From Streptomyces sp. B3I8 (GTDB taxonomy: Bacteria; Actinomycetota; Actinomycetes; Streptomycetales; Streptomycetaceae): a stretch of DNA of 64,000 bases. Every line of letters begins with the position of its first letter. Position 1 is the first letter of the stretch. A program made the translations under genes and the position numbers. Shown here piece after piece: positions 29,318-38,211 of this stretch. The stretch covers positions 3,485,501 to 3,549,500 of the forward strand of contig NZ_JAUSYN010000002.1 in NCBI RefSeq assembly GCF_030816915.1. The letters are read 5' to 3'. The notes beneath the pieces were generated by a model. That model was not told the DNA's origin. It was given only the letters and a program-made list of their open reading frames with translations, and made no database searches.

Positions 29318-29359
29318 GCGCCCCTTCGCATGTTTCACGTGAAACATGCGAAGGGGCGC
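29318..29359. terminator. 42-bp perfect palindrome enclosing parS (terminator-like)
   Basis: Perfect 21-base arms centred between 29338 and 29339, with a parS core. It lies 60 bp past the PBP stop codon and upstream of the glycosyltransferase start. In RNA it would form a very stable hairpin. Confidence 0.7.
29332..29345. other. parS site
   Basis: Perfect GTTTCACGTGAAAC at the centre of the 42-bp palindrome 29318-29359. Confidence 0.95.
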
Positions 29360-29418
29360 GAATCAGCGGCTTTCGCCACCGTCACCCGGCTCCGAGGAAA
29401 CCGAGTCCTGGCGGGACC

Positions 29419-32151
29419 TCAGTTCCGTCCTCCGAACAAGCCTCCGTCGTTGCCGCCATTGCCGCCGTTGCTGTTGCCTCGAGTGGTCCCGGTCTCCTCG
29501 CTCGTCGTCGAGGACGGGGACGTGCCTCCGCCCGGACCCTCGCCGCCCGTGCCCCCGCCATTGGGGCCACCGTTTTCGTTCCCGGAGTCCGTGCAGCCCT
29601 GGAAGAAGTTGCAGCTCTGCGAGGACGTGGGGGACGGCGACGTACTGCTCCGCGTGGGCGTGGGGCTCGTCGACGGACTGCTCGACGCGCTCTTGGTGGG
29701 AGTGGGCGACGGGCTCGTCGACGCCTCCGCGTTGACGACCTTGCCGATGGGCAGCGCCTGCGGGAAGTCCTTGGCGGGGACGCCCTTGAGTGCCTGCTCC
29801 ATGTAGTCGTGCCAGATCTGGGCCGGGAACGAGGCGCCGTGGATCTTCTCCTCGCCACCCGTTCCGTACATCTCCAGGAACTGGCGGTTCTTGTTGCTCT
29901 CGTCGTCGTCCAGCCGGTACATCGAGATCGCGGTGGAGAGCTGCGGCGTGTAGCCGACGAACCAGGCGGACTTGTTCCCGTCCGTGGTACCCGTCTTGCC
30001 GGCGACCTCGCGGCCGGTGAGCCGCGCCGCCGTACCGGTTCCCTTGTCGACCACTGTCTTCAGCACGTCGGTGACGTTGTTGGCCACATTGGGTTCGTAG
30101 GCCGGGGTGCTCTTGGCCTCCTTCTTGTGGTCGTAGACGGTGCCGTCCTTGCTCTCGACCTTCTCGACCGAGTAGGGCTCACGCTGTTTGCCGCTGTCCG
30201 CGAACGTGGCGTAGGCGCCGGCCATGCGGATGGCGCTGGGGTCGGAGGTACCGATGGAGAACGAGGGGAAGTTCGAGCTGGCCAGGCTGCTCTTCAGGAG
30301 GCCGGCGTCCAGGGCCGACTCCTCGACCTTGTCCAGCCCCACGTCCATGCCGAGCTGGACGTATGCGGAGTTGACCGACAGCCGCATCGCCTCACGGAGG
30401 TCGATCTTGTAGCTGGGCGGAGTGCCGACCGACTCACCGCCGTCGTTGGTCTGCAGCCACTCCTTGCCCTCCTTGTCCTTCCAGACGTCCCCGTTGTATT
30501 CGAGGATCTTGAACTTGTTCTTGCCGCTGTAGAGGCTCTTGGGCGAGGCGACGGTGCGTTGTCCGTCCTGCGCCTGCTCCGGATCGCCCTTGGGGTCACG
30601 GACGCCCCACTTCATCGCGGCGGCCAGCACGAACGGCTTGAAGGTCGAACCGACCTGGGCGCCGGTGACGTCGGCGTTGTTGGTGAAGTGCTTGGTCGCG
30701 TCCTCACCGCCGTAGATGGCCTTGATCGCCCCTGTGTCCGGGTCGACGGAGGCACCGCCGAACTGGACGTGCGTGTCGGTCTTGGGACGCTGCTTGGGCT
30801 TGATCTTGGCCTTCTGGACCTTCTTCACCGCGGCCTCGAGCTCATTGACCTTCTTCTTGTCGAAGGTCGTGTGGATCGAGTAGCCGCCCTGCTGGAGCTG
30901 GTTGCTGGTGATGTCGGTGTTCTTGACCACCGAGCCGTTGGCCAGGTCGACGAGGTAACCGATCTGACCGCTCAGCGCGGTGTTCGCCCTGGGGTTCTTC
31001 ACCTTCGGGAGCTTGGTGTGCTTCGCCCGTTCGGTCTGGCTCAGGTGGCCGTACTCGACCATCTTGTTGAGCGTGTCCTGCATCTGGCCGAGGGCCCGCC
31101 TGGTGTTGGCCTTGGCGGTGGCGGCGGGGTCGATGGCGACCGCGCCGGCCGGGTCGTAGTAGGTGGCGCCCTTGAGCATCGCCGAGAGGAAGGCGCACTC
31201 GCCCGGATCGAGGTCCTTGGCGTCCTTGTCGAAGTACGCCCGCGCGGCCGCCTGGATGCCGTAGGCGCCCCGGCCGTAGTAGGCGGAGTTCAGGTAGTCG
31301 GCGAGGATCTTGTCCTTGTCGACGTTGGCGCCGACCTTGACCGAGATGAAGATCTCCTTGAACTTGCGGGAGATCGTCTGCGACCGGTCGTCCAGCAGCG
31401 CGTTCTTCACGTACTGCTGGGTGATGGTCGAGCCGCCCTGGGTCTCGCCGCCCCTGGCCATGTTGAACAGCGCGCGGCCGATGCCCTTGGGGTCGATGCC
31501 GTTGTCGTCGTAGAAGGTCTTGTTCTCCTGGGAGATCACCGCCCAGCGCATCTCCTTGGGGATCTGCGCGAAGTTGATGATCTGGCGGTTGGTCTCACCA
31601 CCGGTGGCCACCATCTGGCTGCCGTCGGCCCAGTAGTAGACGTTGTTCTGCGCCGTCGCCGTCTTGGCGATGTCCGGCACGCTCACCATCGCGTAACCGA
31701 TGCCGGTTACGACCACCATGGTGCCGACGAAGCCGATGAAGCAGCCGGTCACCAGTTTCCAGGACGGTACCCAGCGGTGCCAGCCGTCCTTGCCGGCCCG
31801 CGGATAGTCGAGGAACCGCCTCTTGTCCGGATCCGGTCCGCGTCCCCGGCCGCGGCCGGGCCCGTTCGGCCCGCCCGGGCCGCGGCGGCCACCGCCACCA
31901 CCGCTTCCGTGGCCGCTTCCGGCGCCGTCGGCCGCTCTGCGCCGGCCTCCGCCGCTTCTCTGCGCGGCTCGCCTGGCCTCGGCACGACCGCCGGACAGAC
32001 GTTCCTCACCTCCCCACTCGGGGGAGTCGGCCGGAGATCCGGTGGCGCCTCGCGGTGCCGCGCGGCGACCGGAGGACGCCGACTGACCGCGTCGGGCCGC
32101 GGCACGTCCGCCTCCCTGCGGCTGCGGCGGTTTGCGACGGTGCTCGCTCAT
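29419..32151 (-). CDS. Bifunctional penicillin-binding protein (class A PBP)
   Basis: 910 residues. A basic, Gly/Arg-rich cytoplasmic N-terminus (~1-135) is followed by one TM (LVTGCFIGFVGTMVVVTGIG). The GT51 glycosyltransferase domain has ISQENKTFYDDNGIDPKGI with the catalytic Glu and QGGSTITQQYVKN. The transpeptidase domain has GSTFKPFV (SxxK), SVNSAY (SxN) and KTGTTDGNKSAWFVGYTP. A Ser/Thr/Pro- then Gly/Asn-rich tail closes the protein. It polymerises and cross-links peptidoglycan outside the membrane. ATG 32151 has GAGGAG upstream. Confidence 0.95.
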   Translation of the reverse strand: MSEHRRKPPQPQGGGRAAARRGQSASSGRRAAPRGATGSPADSPEWGGEERLSGGRAEARRAAQRSGGGRRRAADGAGSGHGSGGGGGRRGPGGPNGPGRGRGRGPDPDKRRFLDYPRAGKDGWHRWVPSWKLVTGCFIGFVGTMVVVTGIGYAMVSVPDIAKTATAQNNVYYWADGSQMVATGGETNRQIINFAQIPKEMRWAVISQENKTFYDDNGIDPKGIGRALFNMARGGETQGGSTITQQYVKNALLDDRSQTISRKFKEIFISVKVGANVDKDKILADYLNSAYYGRGAYGIQAAARAYFDKDAKDLDPGECAFLSAMLKGATYYDPAGAVAIDPAATAKANTRRALGQMQDTLNKMVEYGHLSQTERAKHTKLPKVKNPRANTALSGQIGYLVDLANGSVVKNTDITSNQLQQGGYSIHTTFDKKKVNELEAAVKKVQKAKIKPKQRPKTDTHVQFGGASVDPDTGAIKAIYGGEDATKHFTNNADVTGAQVGSTFKPFVLAAAMKWGVRDPKGDPEQAQDGQRTVASPKSLYSGKNKFKILEYNGDVWKDKEGKEWLQTNDGGESVGTPPSYKIDLREAMRLSVNSAYVQLGMDVGLDKVEESALDAGLLKSSLASSNFPSFSIGTSDPSAIRMAGAYATFADSGKQREPYSVEKVESKDGTVYDHKKEAKSTPAYEPNVANNVTDVLKTVVDKGTGTAARLTGREVAGKTGTTDGNKSAWFVGYTPQLSTAISMYRLDDDESNKNRQFLEMYGTGGEEKIHGASFPAQIWHDYMEQALKGVPAKDFPQALPIGKVVNAEASTSPSPTPTKSASSSPSTSPTPTRSSTSPSPTSSQSCNFFQGCTDSGNENGGPNGGGTGGEGPGGGTSPSSTTSEETGTTRGNSNGGNGGNDGGLFGGRN

Positions 32152-32525
32152 CGAACGATTACTCCTCGGGCAGGCGCACCCGTGCGCGCCTGGAAACGGC
32201 GGCTGTTTTCCGGTCCCCCCGAAGTACGGATGCGGTCGCTCACGCATTCACCCGTACTGCACCGAGGGGGAGGACGTTACCGTCCCTCCCTCGGCTTCCG
32301 GCGGTCTGCATGGCGCACAGACTACGCACCGTCAAAACCAGCCGAGGTTCGAACTTCACCCCAAACCCGGCAGGTTGCCTCTCACGAATCAGTGATGTGA
32401 CCCCGTTCACCGTGTTCCCTCTTGTCGCCGTCGCAGGAGCGTTCTATCGTGCTGATGTATCGAGTCGATACATCAGCACGACATAAAGACGTGCTGGGGA
32501 CCTGCGCGAGAGGGAGGAGGCGACG
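32152..32525. other. Divergent intergenic region PBP / padR
   Basis: This 374-bp gap holds promoters for two opposite genes. The only striking element is the 33-bp perfect inverted repeat 32448-32480 close to padR. No small gene was seen. Confidence 0.5.
32448..32480. promoter_or_regulatory. 33-bp perfect palindrome, likely PadR operator
   Basis: CGTGCTGATGTATCGA-G-TCGATACATCAGCACG, 46 bp before padR. Its core ATGT...ACAT half-sites resemble PadR-family operators, so autoregulation of padR-ino1 is a reasonable inference. Confidence 0.6.
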
Positions 32526-33209
32526 ATGAGCCGGCGTGCCGGGATCCTCGAGTTCGCCGTACTCGGCCTGCTCCGCGAGTCCCCGATGCACGGCTATGAG
32601 CTGCGCAAACGGCTCAATACATCACTGGGTGTGTTCCGTGCGTTCAGCTACGGCACGCTGTACCCCTGCCTCAAGACGCTGGTCGCGAACGGCTGGTTGA
32701 TCGAGGAACCGGGGGTCACGGCCGACGGCACGCCCGCCGCCCCGCTCTCGGGACGGCGCGCCAAGATCGTTTACCGGTTGACGGCGGACGGCAAGGAGCA
32801 CTTCGAGGAACTGCTCTCCCAGACCGGACCCGACGCCTACGAGGACGAACACTTCGCCGCGCGCTTCGCCTTCTTCGGCCAGACCTCGCGGGACGTGCGC
32901 ATGCGCGTCCTGGAGGGCCGCCGCAGTCGGCTGGAGGAACGCCTGGAGAAGATGAGCGCCTCCCTGGCCCGCACCCGGGAACGCCTCGACGACTACACCC
33001 TCGAGCTCCAGCGCCACGGGATGGAGTCCGTGGAGCGCGAAGTGCGCTGGCTGAACGAGCTCATCGAGAGCGAGCGGGCAGGGCGGGACCTGAAGGATTC
33101 CGCCTCCTCAGGACCCGCTCAGCAGAACACAGGATCCGGCTCGTCGGGCGGCCTGCCCCGGCGCGGTGACAGCACCGCGCCGGATACGCCCGACGACACC
33201 GCCATGTGA
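32526..33209 (+). CDS. PadR-family transcriptional regulator
   Basis: 227 residues. The winged helix is at the N-terminus: [21 protein letters not shown], then [19 protein letters not shown] and [14 protein letters not shown] (~8-90). A helical C-terminal dimerisation region (~120-190) and a low-complexity tail follow. It sits 44 bp upstream of ino1 on the same strand and behind a long palindrome, so it probably controls its own operon including ino1. Confidence 0.92.
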   Translation: MSRRAGILEFAVLGLLRESPMHGYELRKRLNTSLGVFRAFSYGTLYPCLKTLVANGWLIEEPGVTADGTPAAPLSGRRAKIVYRLTADGKEHFEELLSQTGPDAYEDEHFAARFAFFGQTSRDVRMRVLEGRRSRLEERLEKMSASLARTRERLDDYTLELQRHGMESVEREVRWLNELIESERAGRDLKDSASSGPAQQNTGSGSSGGLPRRGDSTAPDTPDDTAM

Positions 33210-33253
33210 GCCCCGATCGGGGTCTCACCGAATACACACAGGGAGCAACCGGA

Positions 33254-34336
33254 ATGGGTTCGGTTCGCGTAGCCATCGTCGGCGTGGGCAACTGCGCCGC
33301 ATCGCTGGTGCAGGGCGTCGAGTACTACAAGGACGCCGACGCGGCGTCCAAGGTGCCTGGGCTGATGCACGTCCAGTTCGGCGAGTACCACGTCCGCGAC
33401 ATCGAGTTCGTCGCCGCGTTCGACGTGGACGCCAAGAAGGTCGGCCTCGACCTGGCGGACGCCATCGGCGCCTCGGAGAACAACACCATCAAGATCTGCG
33501 ACGTCCCCAACTCCGGTGTGACGGTCCAGCGCGGCCACACCCTCGACGGCCTCGGCAAGTACTACCGCGAGACCATCGAGGAGTCCGCCGAGGCCCCGGT
33601 CGACATCGTCCAGATCCTCAAGGACAAGCAGGTCGACGTCCTGGTCTGCTACCTGCCCGTGGGCTCCGAGGACGCGGCGAAGTTCTACGCCCAGTGCGCC
33701 ATCGACGCCAAGGTCGCCTTCGTCAACGCCCTCCCGGTCTTCATCGCCGGCACCAAGGAGTGGGCGGACAAGTTCACCGAGGCGGGCGTCCCGATCGTCG
33801 GCGACGACATCAAGTCGCAGGTCGGCGCCACCATCACGCACCGTGTCATGGCGAAGCTGTTCGAGGACCGGGGCGTCGTCCTGGACCGCACGATGCAGCT
33901 GAACGTCGGCGGCAACATGGACTTCAAGAACATGCTCGAGCGTGAGCGCCTGGAGTCGAAGAAGATCTCGAAGACGCAGGCCGTCACCTCGCAGATCCCC
34001 GACCGGGACCTGGGCGCGAAGAACGTCCACATCGGCCCGTCGGACTACGTCCAGTGGCTCGACGACCGCAAGTGGGCCTACGTGCGCCTCGAGGGCCGTG
34101 CCTTCGGTGACGTCCCGCTGAACCTGGAGTACAAGCTCGAGGTGTGGGACTCCCCGAACTCCGCGGGTGTCATCATCGACGCCCTGCGCGCCGCGAAGAT
34201 CGCCAAGGACCGGGGCATCGGTGGCCCCATCCTGTCGGCGTCCTCGTACTTCATGAAGTCCCCGCCGGTCCAGTTCTTCGACGACCAGGCCCGGGAGAAC
34301 GTGGAGAAGTTCATCGCGGGCGAGGTCGAGCGCTAA
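33254..34336 (+). CDS. ino1: Inositol-3-phosphate synthase
   Basis: Makes 1L-myo-inositol 1-phosphate from glucose 6-phosphate (NAD-dependent), the first step to phosphatidylinositol and mycothiol in actinomycetes. 360 residues. Seen: Rossmann [43 protein letters not shown] (as [20 protein letters not shown]) and [21 protein letters not shown] (as [17 protein letters not shown]). ATG 33254 lies 8 bp after GGGAG. Preceded by padR and followed by a terminator. Confidence 0.97.
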   Translation: MGSVRVAIVGVGNCAASLVQGVEYYKDADAASKVPGLMHVQFGEYHVRDIEFVAAFDVDAKKVGLDLADAIGASENNTIKICDVPNSGVTVQRGHTLDGLGKYYRETIEESAEAPVDIVQILKDKQVDVLVCYLPVGSEDAAKFYAQCAIDAKVAFVNALPVFIAGTKEWADKFTEAGVPIVGDDIKSQVGATITHRVMAKLFEDRGVVLDRTMQLNVGGNMDFKNMLERERLESKKISKTQAVTSQIPDRDLGAKNVHIGPSDYVQWLDDRKWAYVRLEGRAFGDVPLNLEYKLEVWDSPNSAGVIIDALRAAKIAKDRGIGGPILSASSYFMKSPPVQFFDDQARENVEKFIAGEVER

Positions 34337-34360
34337 GAGCCCACCGGCTCACGCGTCGCC

Positions 34361-34393
34361 GAAGGTCCCCGGGGCACCGTCCCGGGGACCTTC
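34361..34393. terminator. Terminator hairpin after ino1
   Basis: GAAGGTCCCCGGG (34361-34373) and CCCGGGGACCTTC (34381-34393) form a perfect 13-bp stem with a 7-base loop, 25 bp after the ino1 stop. Confidence 0.8.
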
Positions 34394-34415
34394 CCCGTAT
34401 GTGAGGGTGTCTCCC

Positions 34416-35678
34416 ATGGCCGTCCTCCCTGACCTGCGCGTCCTGTTGCGCCTCGGGGACTTCCGGCGCCTGCTCGCGGTGCGGCTGCTCTCCCAGGGCG
34501 CCGACGGCGTCTACCAGGTCGCGCTCGCCACCTACGTCGTCTTCTCCCCGGAGAAGCAGACCTCCGCCGCCGCGATCGCCTCCGCGATGGCCGTGCTCCT
34601 CCTGCCGTACTCCCTCATCGGCCCCTTCGCCGGCGTCCTGCTCGACCGCTGGCGCCGCCGTCAGGTCCTCCTCCACGGCAATCTGCTGCGCGCCCTGCTC
34701 GCCTGCGTGACGGCGGTGCTGATGGTGAGCGGGGTGCCCGACCGGCTGTTCTACGTCTCCGCGCTGTGCGTCACCGCGGTCAACCGCTTCGTTCTCGCCG
34801 GCCTGTCCGCGGCGCTGCCCCGCGTCGTCGACACCGAGCGCCTGGTGCTGGCCAACTCGCTCTCCCCGACCGCCGGCACCCTCGCCGCGACCGCAGGCGG
34901 AGGCCTCGCCTTCGTGCTGCGCCTCGCGGTCTCCGACTCCGACGTCGCCGTGGTGCTGCTGGGCGCCGCGCTGTACCTGGGCGCCGCCCTGGTGTCCCTG
35001 CGCATCGCGCCGGGACTCCTCGGCCCCGACGGCGCGGCGATACACCCCCGGCTCCGTCGGGCGCTCGCCGGCACCGCGCGTGGTCTCGCCCAGGGCGTAC
35101 GTCACCTCGTGGAGCCCGAGCGCAGGGCCGCCGCCCTGGCGCTGACCGCCATGACGCTCATGCGGTTCTGCTACGGCGCGCTGACGGTCATGGTGCTGAT
35201 GCTCTGCCGGTACGCCCTCGCCGACGGCACCGACGAGGGGTTGGCACTGCTCGGCCTGGCCGTGGGGGCGTCCGGCGCGGGGTTCTTCGTGGCGGCCGTG
35301 CTGACACCGTGGACGGCCGGGCGGTTCGGGCCCGGACGGTGGATCGTCGCGTGCGCGGCCGGTGCGGCGGTCCTGGAGCCCACGCTCGGCCTGCCGTTCG
35401 CCACCGGTCCGATGCTGGCGGCTGCGTTCGTGCTGGGGCTGACCACTCAGGGAGCGAAGATCGCGACGGACACGATCGTGCAGTCCTCGGTCGACGACCG
35501 CTTCCGCGGCCGGATCTTCTCGGTCTACGACGTGCTGTTCAACGTCGCCTTCGTCGGCGCGGCCGCACTGGGCGCCGTGATGCTGCCCGGCGACGGCCGA
35601 TCAGGTTCGCTGGTGGTGCTGGTGGCACTGGTCTACGGGGCGGTTGCTGCCGCTATGTCCCTCTTCGCTCGCCAGTAA
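34416..35678 (+). CDS. MFS transporter
   Basis: 420 residues with about 12 TM helices. The short loop GVLLDRWRRRQVLLHGNLLRA (seen as LLDRWRRRQVLLHG, motif A) and the repeated loop DDRFRGRIFSVYDVLFNVAFVG are typical of the macrolide-efflux-like MFS branch. ATG 34416 is 8 bp after GAGGG; GTG 34401 is an alternative. Substrate unknown. Confidence 0.88.
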   Translation: MAVLPDLRVLLRLGDFRRLLAVRLLSQGADGVYQVALATYVVFSPEKQTSAAAIASAMAVLLLPYSLIGPFAGVLLDRWRRRQVLLHGNLLRALLACVTAVLMVSGVPDRLFYVSALCVTAVNRFVLAGLSAALPRVVDTERLVLANSLSPTAGTLAATAGGGLAFVLRLAVSDSDVAVVLLGAALYLGAALVSLRIAPGLLGPDGAAIHPRLRRALAGTARGLAQGVRHLVEPERRAAALALTAMTLMRFCYGALTVMVLMLCRYALADGTDEGLALLGLAVGASGAGFFVAAVLTPWTAGRFGPGRWIVACAAGAAVLEPTLGLPFATGPMLAAAFVLGLTTQGAKIATDTIVQSSVDDRFRGRIFSVYDVLFNVAFVGAAALGAVMLPGDGRSGSLVVLVALVYGAVAAAMSLFARQ

Positions 35679-35827
35679 GTGTCACATCAAAGCCACAGTC
35701 CCTTTTCGGACTTCGCACTTGTCAGTGCGGCCGGATAACTTACGGACGTCTTATTTCGCGCCATGCGCCCGGCACCTTCACGCCTGTCGGTCTCGCGCAT
35801 GGTTTCTTCATCAAGGGGGACCCCCAA

Positions 35828-36367
35828 GTGACCGTTCCGCCGCCGCCCCAGGGCCAGAACCCGTACGCCCAGACGCCCACCGCTCCCACGGGGCAGCCGG
35901 CCGGACAGCCGGGAGTTCCTCCGCAGCAGCCCAGCCAGCCGGGCGTCCCGCCGCAGGGTCCCTACGCGCCGTTTCCGCAGCAGCAGGGCGGCCCCGTGCC
36001 GCCTCCGCCCGCGCCCCCGGCCCGTCGTGGCGGCAAGAAGGCACTCAAGGTCATAGGCGGCATCGTCGTGGCCGTGCTCGTCATCGGCCTGAAGTTCGGC
36101 GCCGGCTGGGGCCTGGGCTGGCTCTTCGGACGCGACGACGCCGAGACCACGTCGGTGGGCAGCTGTATGCACAACGACGGCACCCAGACCAGCCCCGACC
36201 TCCAGGAGGTCGACTGCTCGTCGGGCAAAGCCCAGTACAAGGTGGTCGAGAAGTTCGGCGGCTCCTCGGACAGCAGCAAGTGCGACAACATCAAGGACGC
36301 GACGATCTCCTACATCCAGTCCGGCAACGGCCACGATGTGGTGCTGTGCCTGAAGGAGGCAAGCTGA
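35828..36367 (+). CDS. LppU/SCO3897-like single-TM protein
   Basis: 179 residues. A Pro/Gln-rich cytoplasmic N-terminus (~1-68) precedes one TM (~74-97). A compact extracytoplasmic domain of ~75 residues follows, with four Cys (SCMHN, DCSSG, KCDNI, LCLKEA) that could form two disulfides. This layout matches LppU/SCO3897 family proteins; function unknown. The GTG at 35828 follows AAGGGGG. It is convergent with the CCA-adding enzyme. Confidence 0.82.
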   Translation: MTVPPPPQGQNPYAQTPTAPTGQPAGQPGVPPQQPSQPGVPPQGPYAPFPQQQGGPVPPPPAPPARRGGKKALKVIGGIVVAVLVIGLKFGAGWGLGWLFGRDDAETTSVGSCMHNDGTQTSPDLQEVDCSSGKAQYKVVEKFGGSSDSSKCDNIKDATISYIQSGNGHDVVLCLKEAS

Positions 36368-36398
36368 CACCGGAGCCGGTGGGCGGTCACCGGTAGCG

Positions 36399-36434
36399 CG
36401 AGGGGCGATGTTTCACGTGAAACATCGCCCCTCG
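36399..36434. terminator. 36-bp perfect palindrome enclosing parS (terminator-like)
   Basis: Perfect 18-base arms around the parS core at 36410-36423, starting 31 bp after the LppU-like stop codon. Likely terminator for that gene. Confidence 0.72.
36410..36423. other. parS site
   Basis: Perfect GTTTCACGTGAAAC, centre 56 bp from the next parS at 36466. Confidence 0.95.
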
Positions 36435-36447
36435 TCGTGTGCGGAAC

Positions 36448-36497
36448 GCAGGAAGGGCGGGTCATGTTTCACGTGAAACATGGCCCGCCCTTCCTGC
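36448..36497. terminator. 50-bp palindrome enclosing parS (terminator-like)
   Basis: 25-base arms with a single mismatched pair around the parS core at 36466-36479, ending 3 bp from the end of the CCA-adding enzyme gene. Likely terminator for that minus-strand gene. Confidence 0.72.
36466..36479. other. parS site
   Basis: Perfect GTTTCACGTGAAAC at the centre of the 50-bp palindrome 36448-36497. Confidence 0.95.
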
Positions 36498-36499
36498 CG

Positions 36500-37966
36500 T
36501 CAGTCCTGCGCGCTCCACCACTCCTTGAGCGCGGTCACGGCCTCGTCGCGCTCCATCGGGCCGTTCTCCAGCCGCAGTTCCAGCAGATGCTGGTACGCCT
36601 GTCCGACGACAGGGCCCGGGCGCACACCGAGGATCTCCATGATCTGATTCCCGTCGAGATCAGGCCGGATGGAGTCCAGCTGCTCCTGCTCCTGGAGCTG
36701 AGCGATGCGCTCCTCCAGGCCGTCGTACGCGCGCGACAGTGCGGTCGCCTTGCGCTTGTTCCGGGTCGTGCAGTCGGAGCGGGTCAGCTTGTGCAGGCGT
36801 TCCAGCAGCGGTCCCGCGTCCCGGACGTACCGCCGGACCGCTGAATCCGTCCACTCACCGGTGCCGTAGCCGTGGAAGCGTAGGTGGAGCTCGACCAGCC
36901 GGGAGACGTCCTTCACCAGTTCGTTGGAGTACTTGAGCGCCGCCATCCGCTTCTTGGTCATCTTGGCGCCCACCACTTCGTGGTGGTGGAAGGAGACCCG
37001 GCCGTCCTCCTCGAACCGCCGCGTCCTCGGCTTGCCGATGTCGTGCAGTAGGGCCGCGAGCCGCAGCGTCAAATCGGGCCCGCCCTCCTCCAGCGCGATC
37101 GCCTGCTCCAGCACGATCAGTGTGTGGTCGTAGACGTCCTTGTGCCGGTGGTGCTCGTCCCGCTCCAGCCGCAGAGCGGGAAGCTCGGGCAGCACGTACT
37201 GGGCGAGTCCGGTTTCGACGAGCAGGGTCAGCCCCTTGCGCGGATGCGCGGAGAGAAGCAGCTTGTTCAGCTCGTCCCGGACCCGCTCGGCCGACACGAT
37301 CTGGATGCGGCCGGCCATCTCCTTCATGGCCGCCACGACCTCCGGCGCCACCTCGAAGTCGAGCTGCGCGGCGAAGCGTGCGGCACGCATCATGCGCAGC
37401 GGGTCGTCGGAGAAGGACTCCTGGGGGGTGCCGGGCGTGCGCAGCACTCGGGCGTCGAGATCGTCACGACCGTGGTGCGGGTCGATGAACTGCTTCTCGG
37501 GCAGCGCGACCGCCATCGCGTTGACCGTGAAGTCGCGCCGGACGAGGTCCTCCTCGATGGAGTCGCCGTACGACACCTCCGGTTTGCGCGAGGTGCGGTC
37601 GTACGCCTCCGAGCGGTAGGTGGTCACCTCGATCTGGAAGCGCTGCACGGTGTCCCCGACCCGGGCGTCCTTCTGCACCCCGACCGTCCCGAAGGCGATC
37701 CCGACCTCCCACACCGCGTCCGCCCAGGGGCGCACGATCCGCAGCACGTCCTCGGGGCGTGCGTCGGTCGTGAAGTCCAGGTCGTTGCCGAGCCGGCCCA
37801 ACAGGGCGTCCCGTACCGAGCCGCCGACCAGGGCCAGGGAGAACCCGGCCTCCTGGAATCGACGGGCGAGGTCGTCGGCGGCAGGGGAGACCCGCAGCAG
37901 TTCACTGACCGCGTGGTGCTGCACCTGACTCAGGGCACTGGGATTGTCTGTGTTGGCGTTCGGCAC
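36500..37966 (-). CDS. pcnA: CCA tRNA nucleotidyltransferase / PcnA-family enzyme
   Basis: 488 residues. The nucleotidyltransferase head has LVGGSVRDALLGRLGNDLDF with GGxVRD and the DxD metal site. The head-domain arginine motif is FAAQLDFEVAPEV-flanked (RMMRAARFAAQ). An HD domain follows (AALLHDIGKPRTR ... HHHEVVGA). The family adds or repairs the tRNA 3' CCA end; actinomycete members are annotated as PcnA/Cca. GTG 37966 is chosen by homology; other GTG codons lie upstream at 37999. Confidence 0.93.
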   Translation of the reverse strand: MPNANTDNPSALSQVQHHAVSELLRVSPAADDLARRFQEAGFSLALVGGSVRDALLGRLGNDLDFTTDARPEDVLRIVRPWADAVWEVGIAFGTVGVQKDARVGDTVQRFQIEVTTYRSEAYDRTSRKPEVSYGDSIEEDLVRRDFTVNAMAVALPEKQFIDPHHGRDDLDARVLRTPGTPQESFSDDPLRMMRAARFAAQLDFEVAPEVVAAMKEMAGRIQIVSAERVRDELNKLLLSAHPRKGLTLLVETGLAQYVLPELPALRLERDEHHRHKDVYDHTLIVLEQAIALEEGGPDLTLRLAALLHDIGKPRTRRFEEDGRVSFHHHEVVGAKMTKKRMAALKYSNELVKDVSRLVELHLRFHGYGTGEWTDSAVRRYVRDAGPLLERLHKLTRSDCTTRNKRKATALSRAYDGLEERIAQLQEQEQLDSIRPDLDGNQIMEILGVRPGPVVGQAYQHLLELRLENGPMERDEAVTALKEWWSAQD

Positions 37967-38211
37967 AACAGCAAAGAGTACGTGTCCCGGCCTCTCCACG
38001 GCTCCTCCGCACAACCCGCACAGAGCCTCTCAAACGGGCACAGTTTTTCCACTGCATGGCAAGTCGGCGCATACCCGCACATGCGGTGCGGCCGACCGCT
38101 TCCGATCGATCTTGCCGACCGGTCCGCGGCACTTCCCTCCCGCGAGCATCGTTACCATGCGTGGACGCACAATCCAACGACCACTGACGATGACGAGGGA
38201 CGGGCGAGCGC

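Noticed and set aside
29059..32400. 1113-codon open frame antisense to the PBP gene
   Set aside because: Very long but composition is a G+C shadow; all PBP catalytic motifs are on the minus strand.
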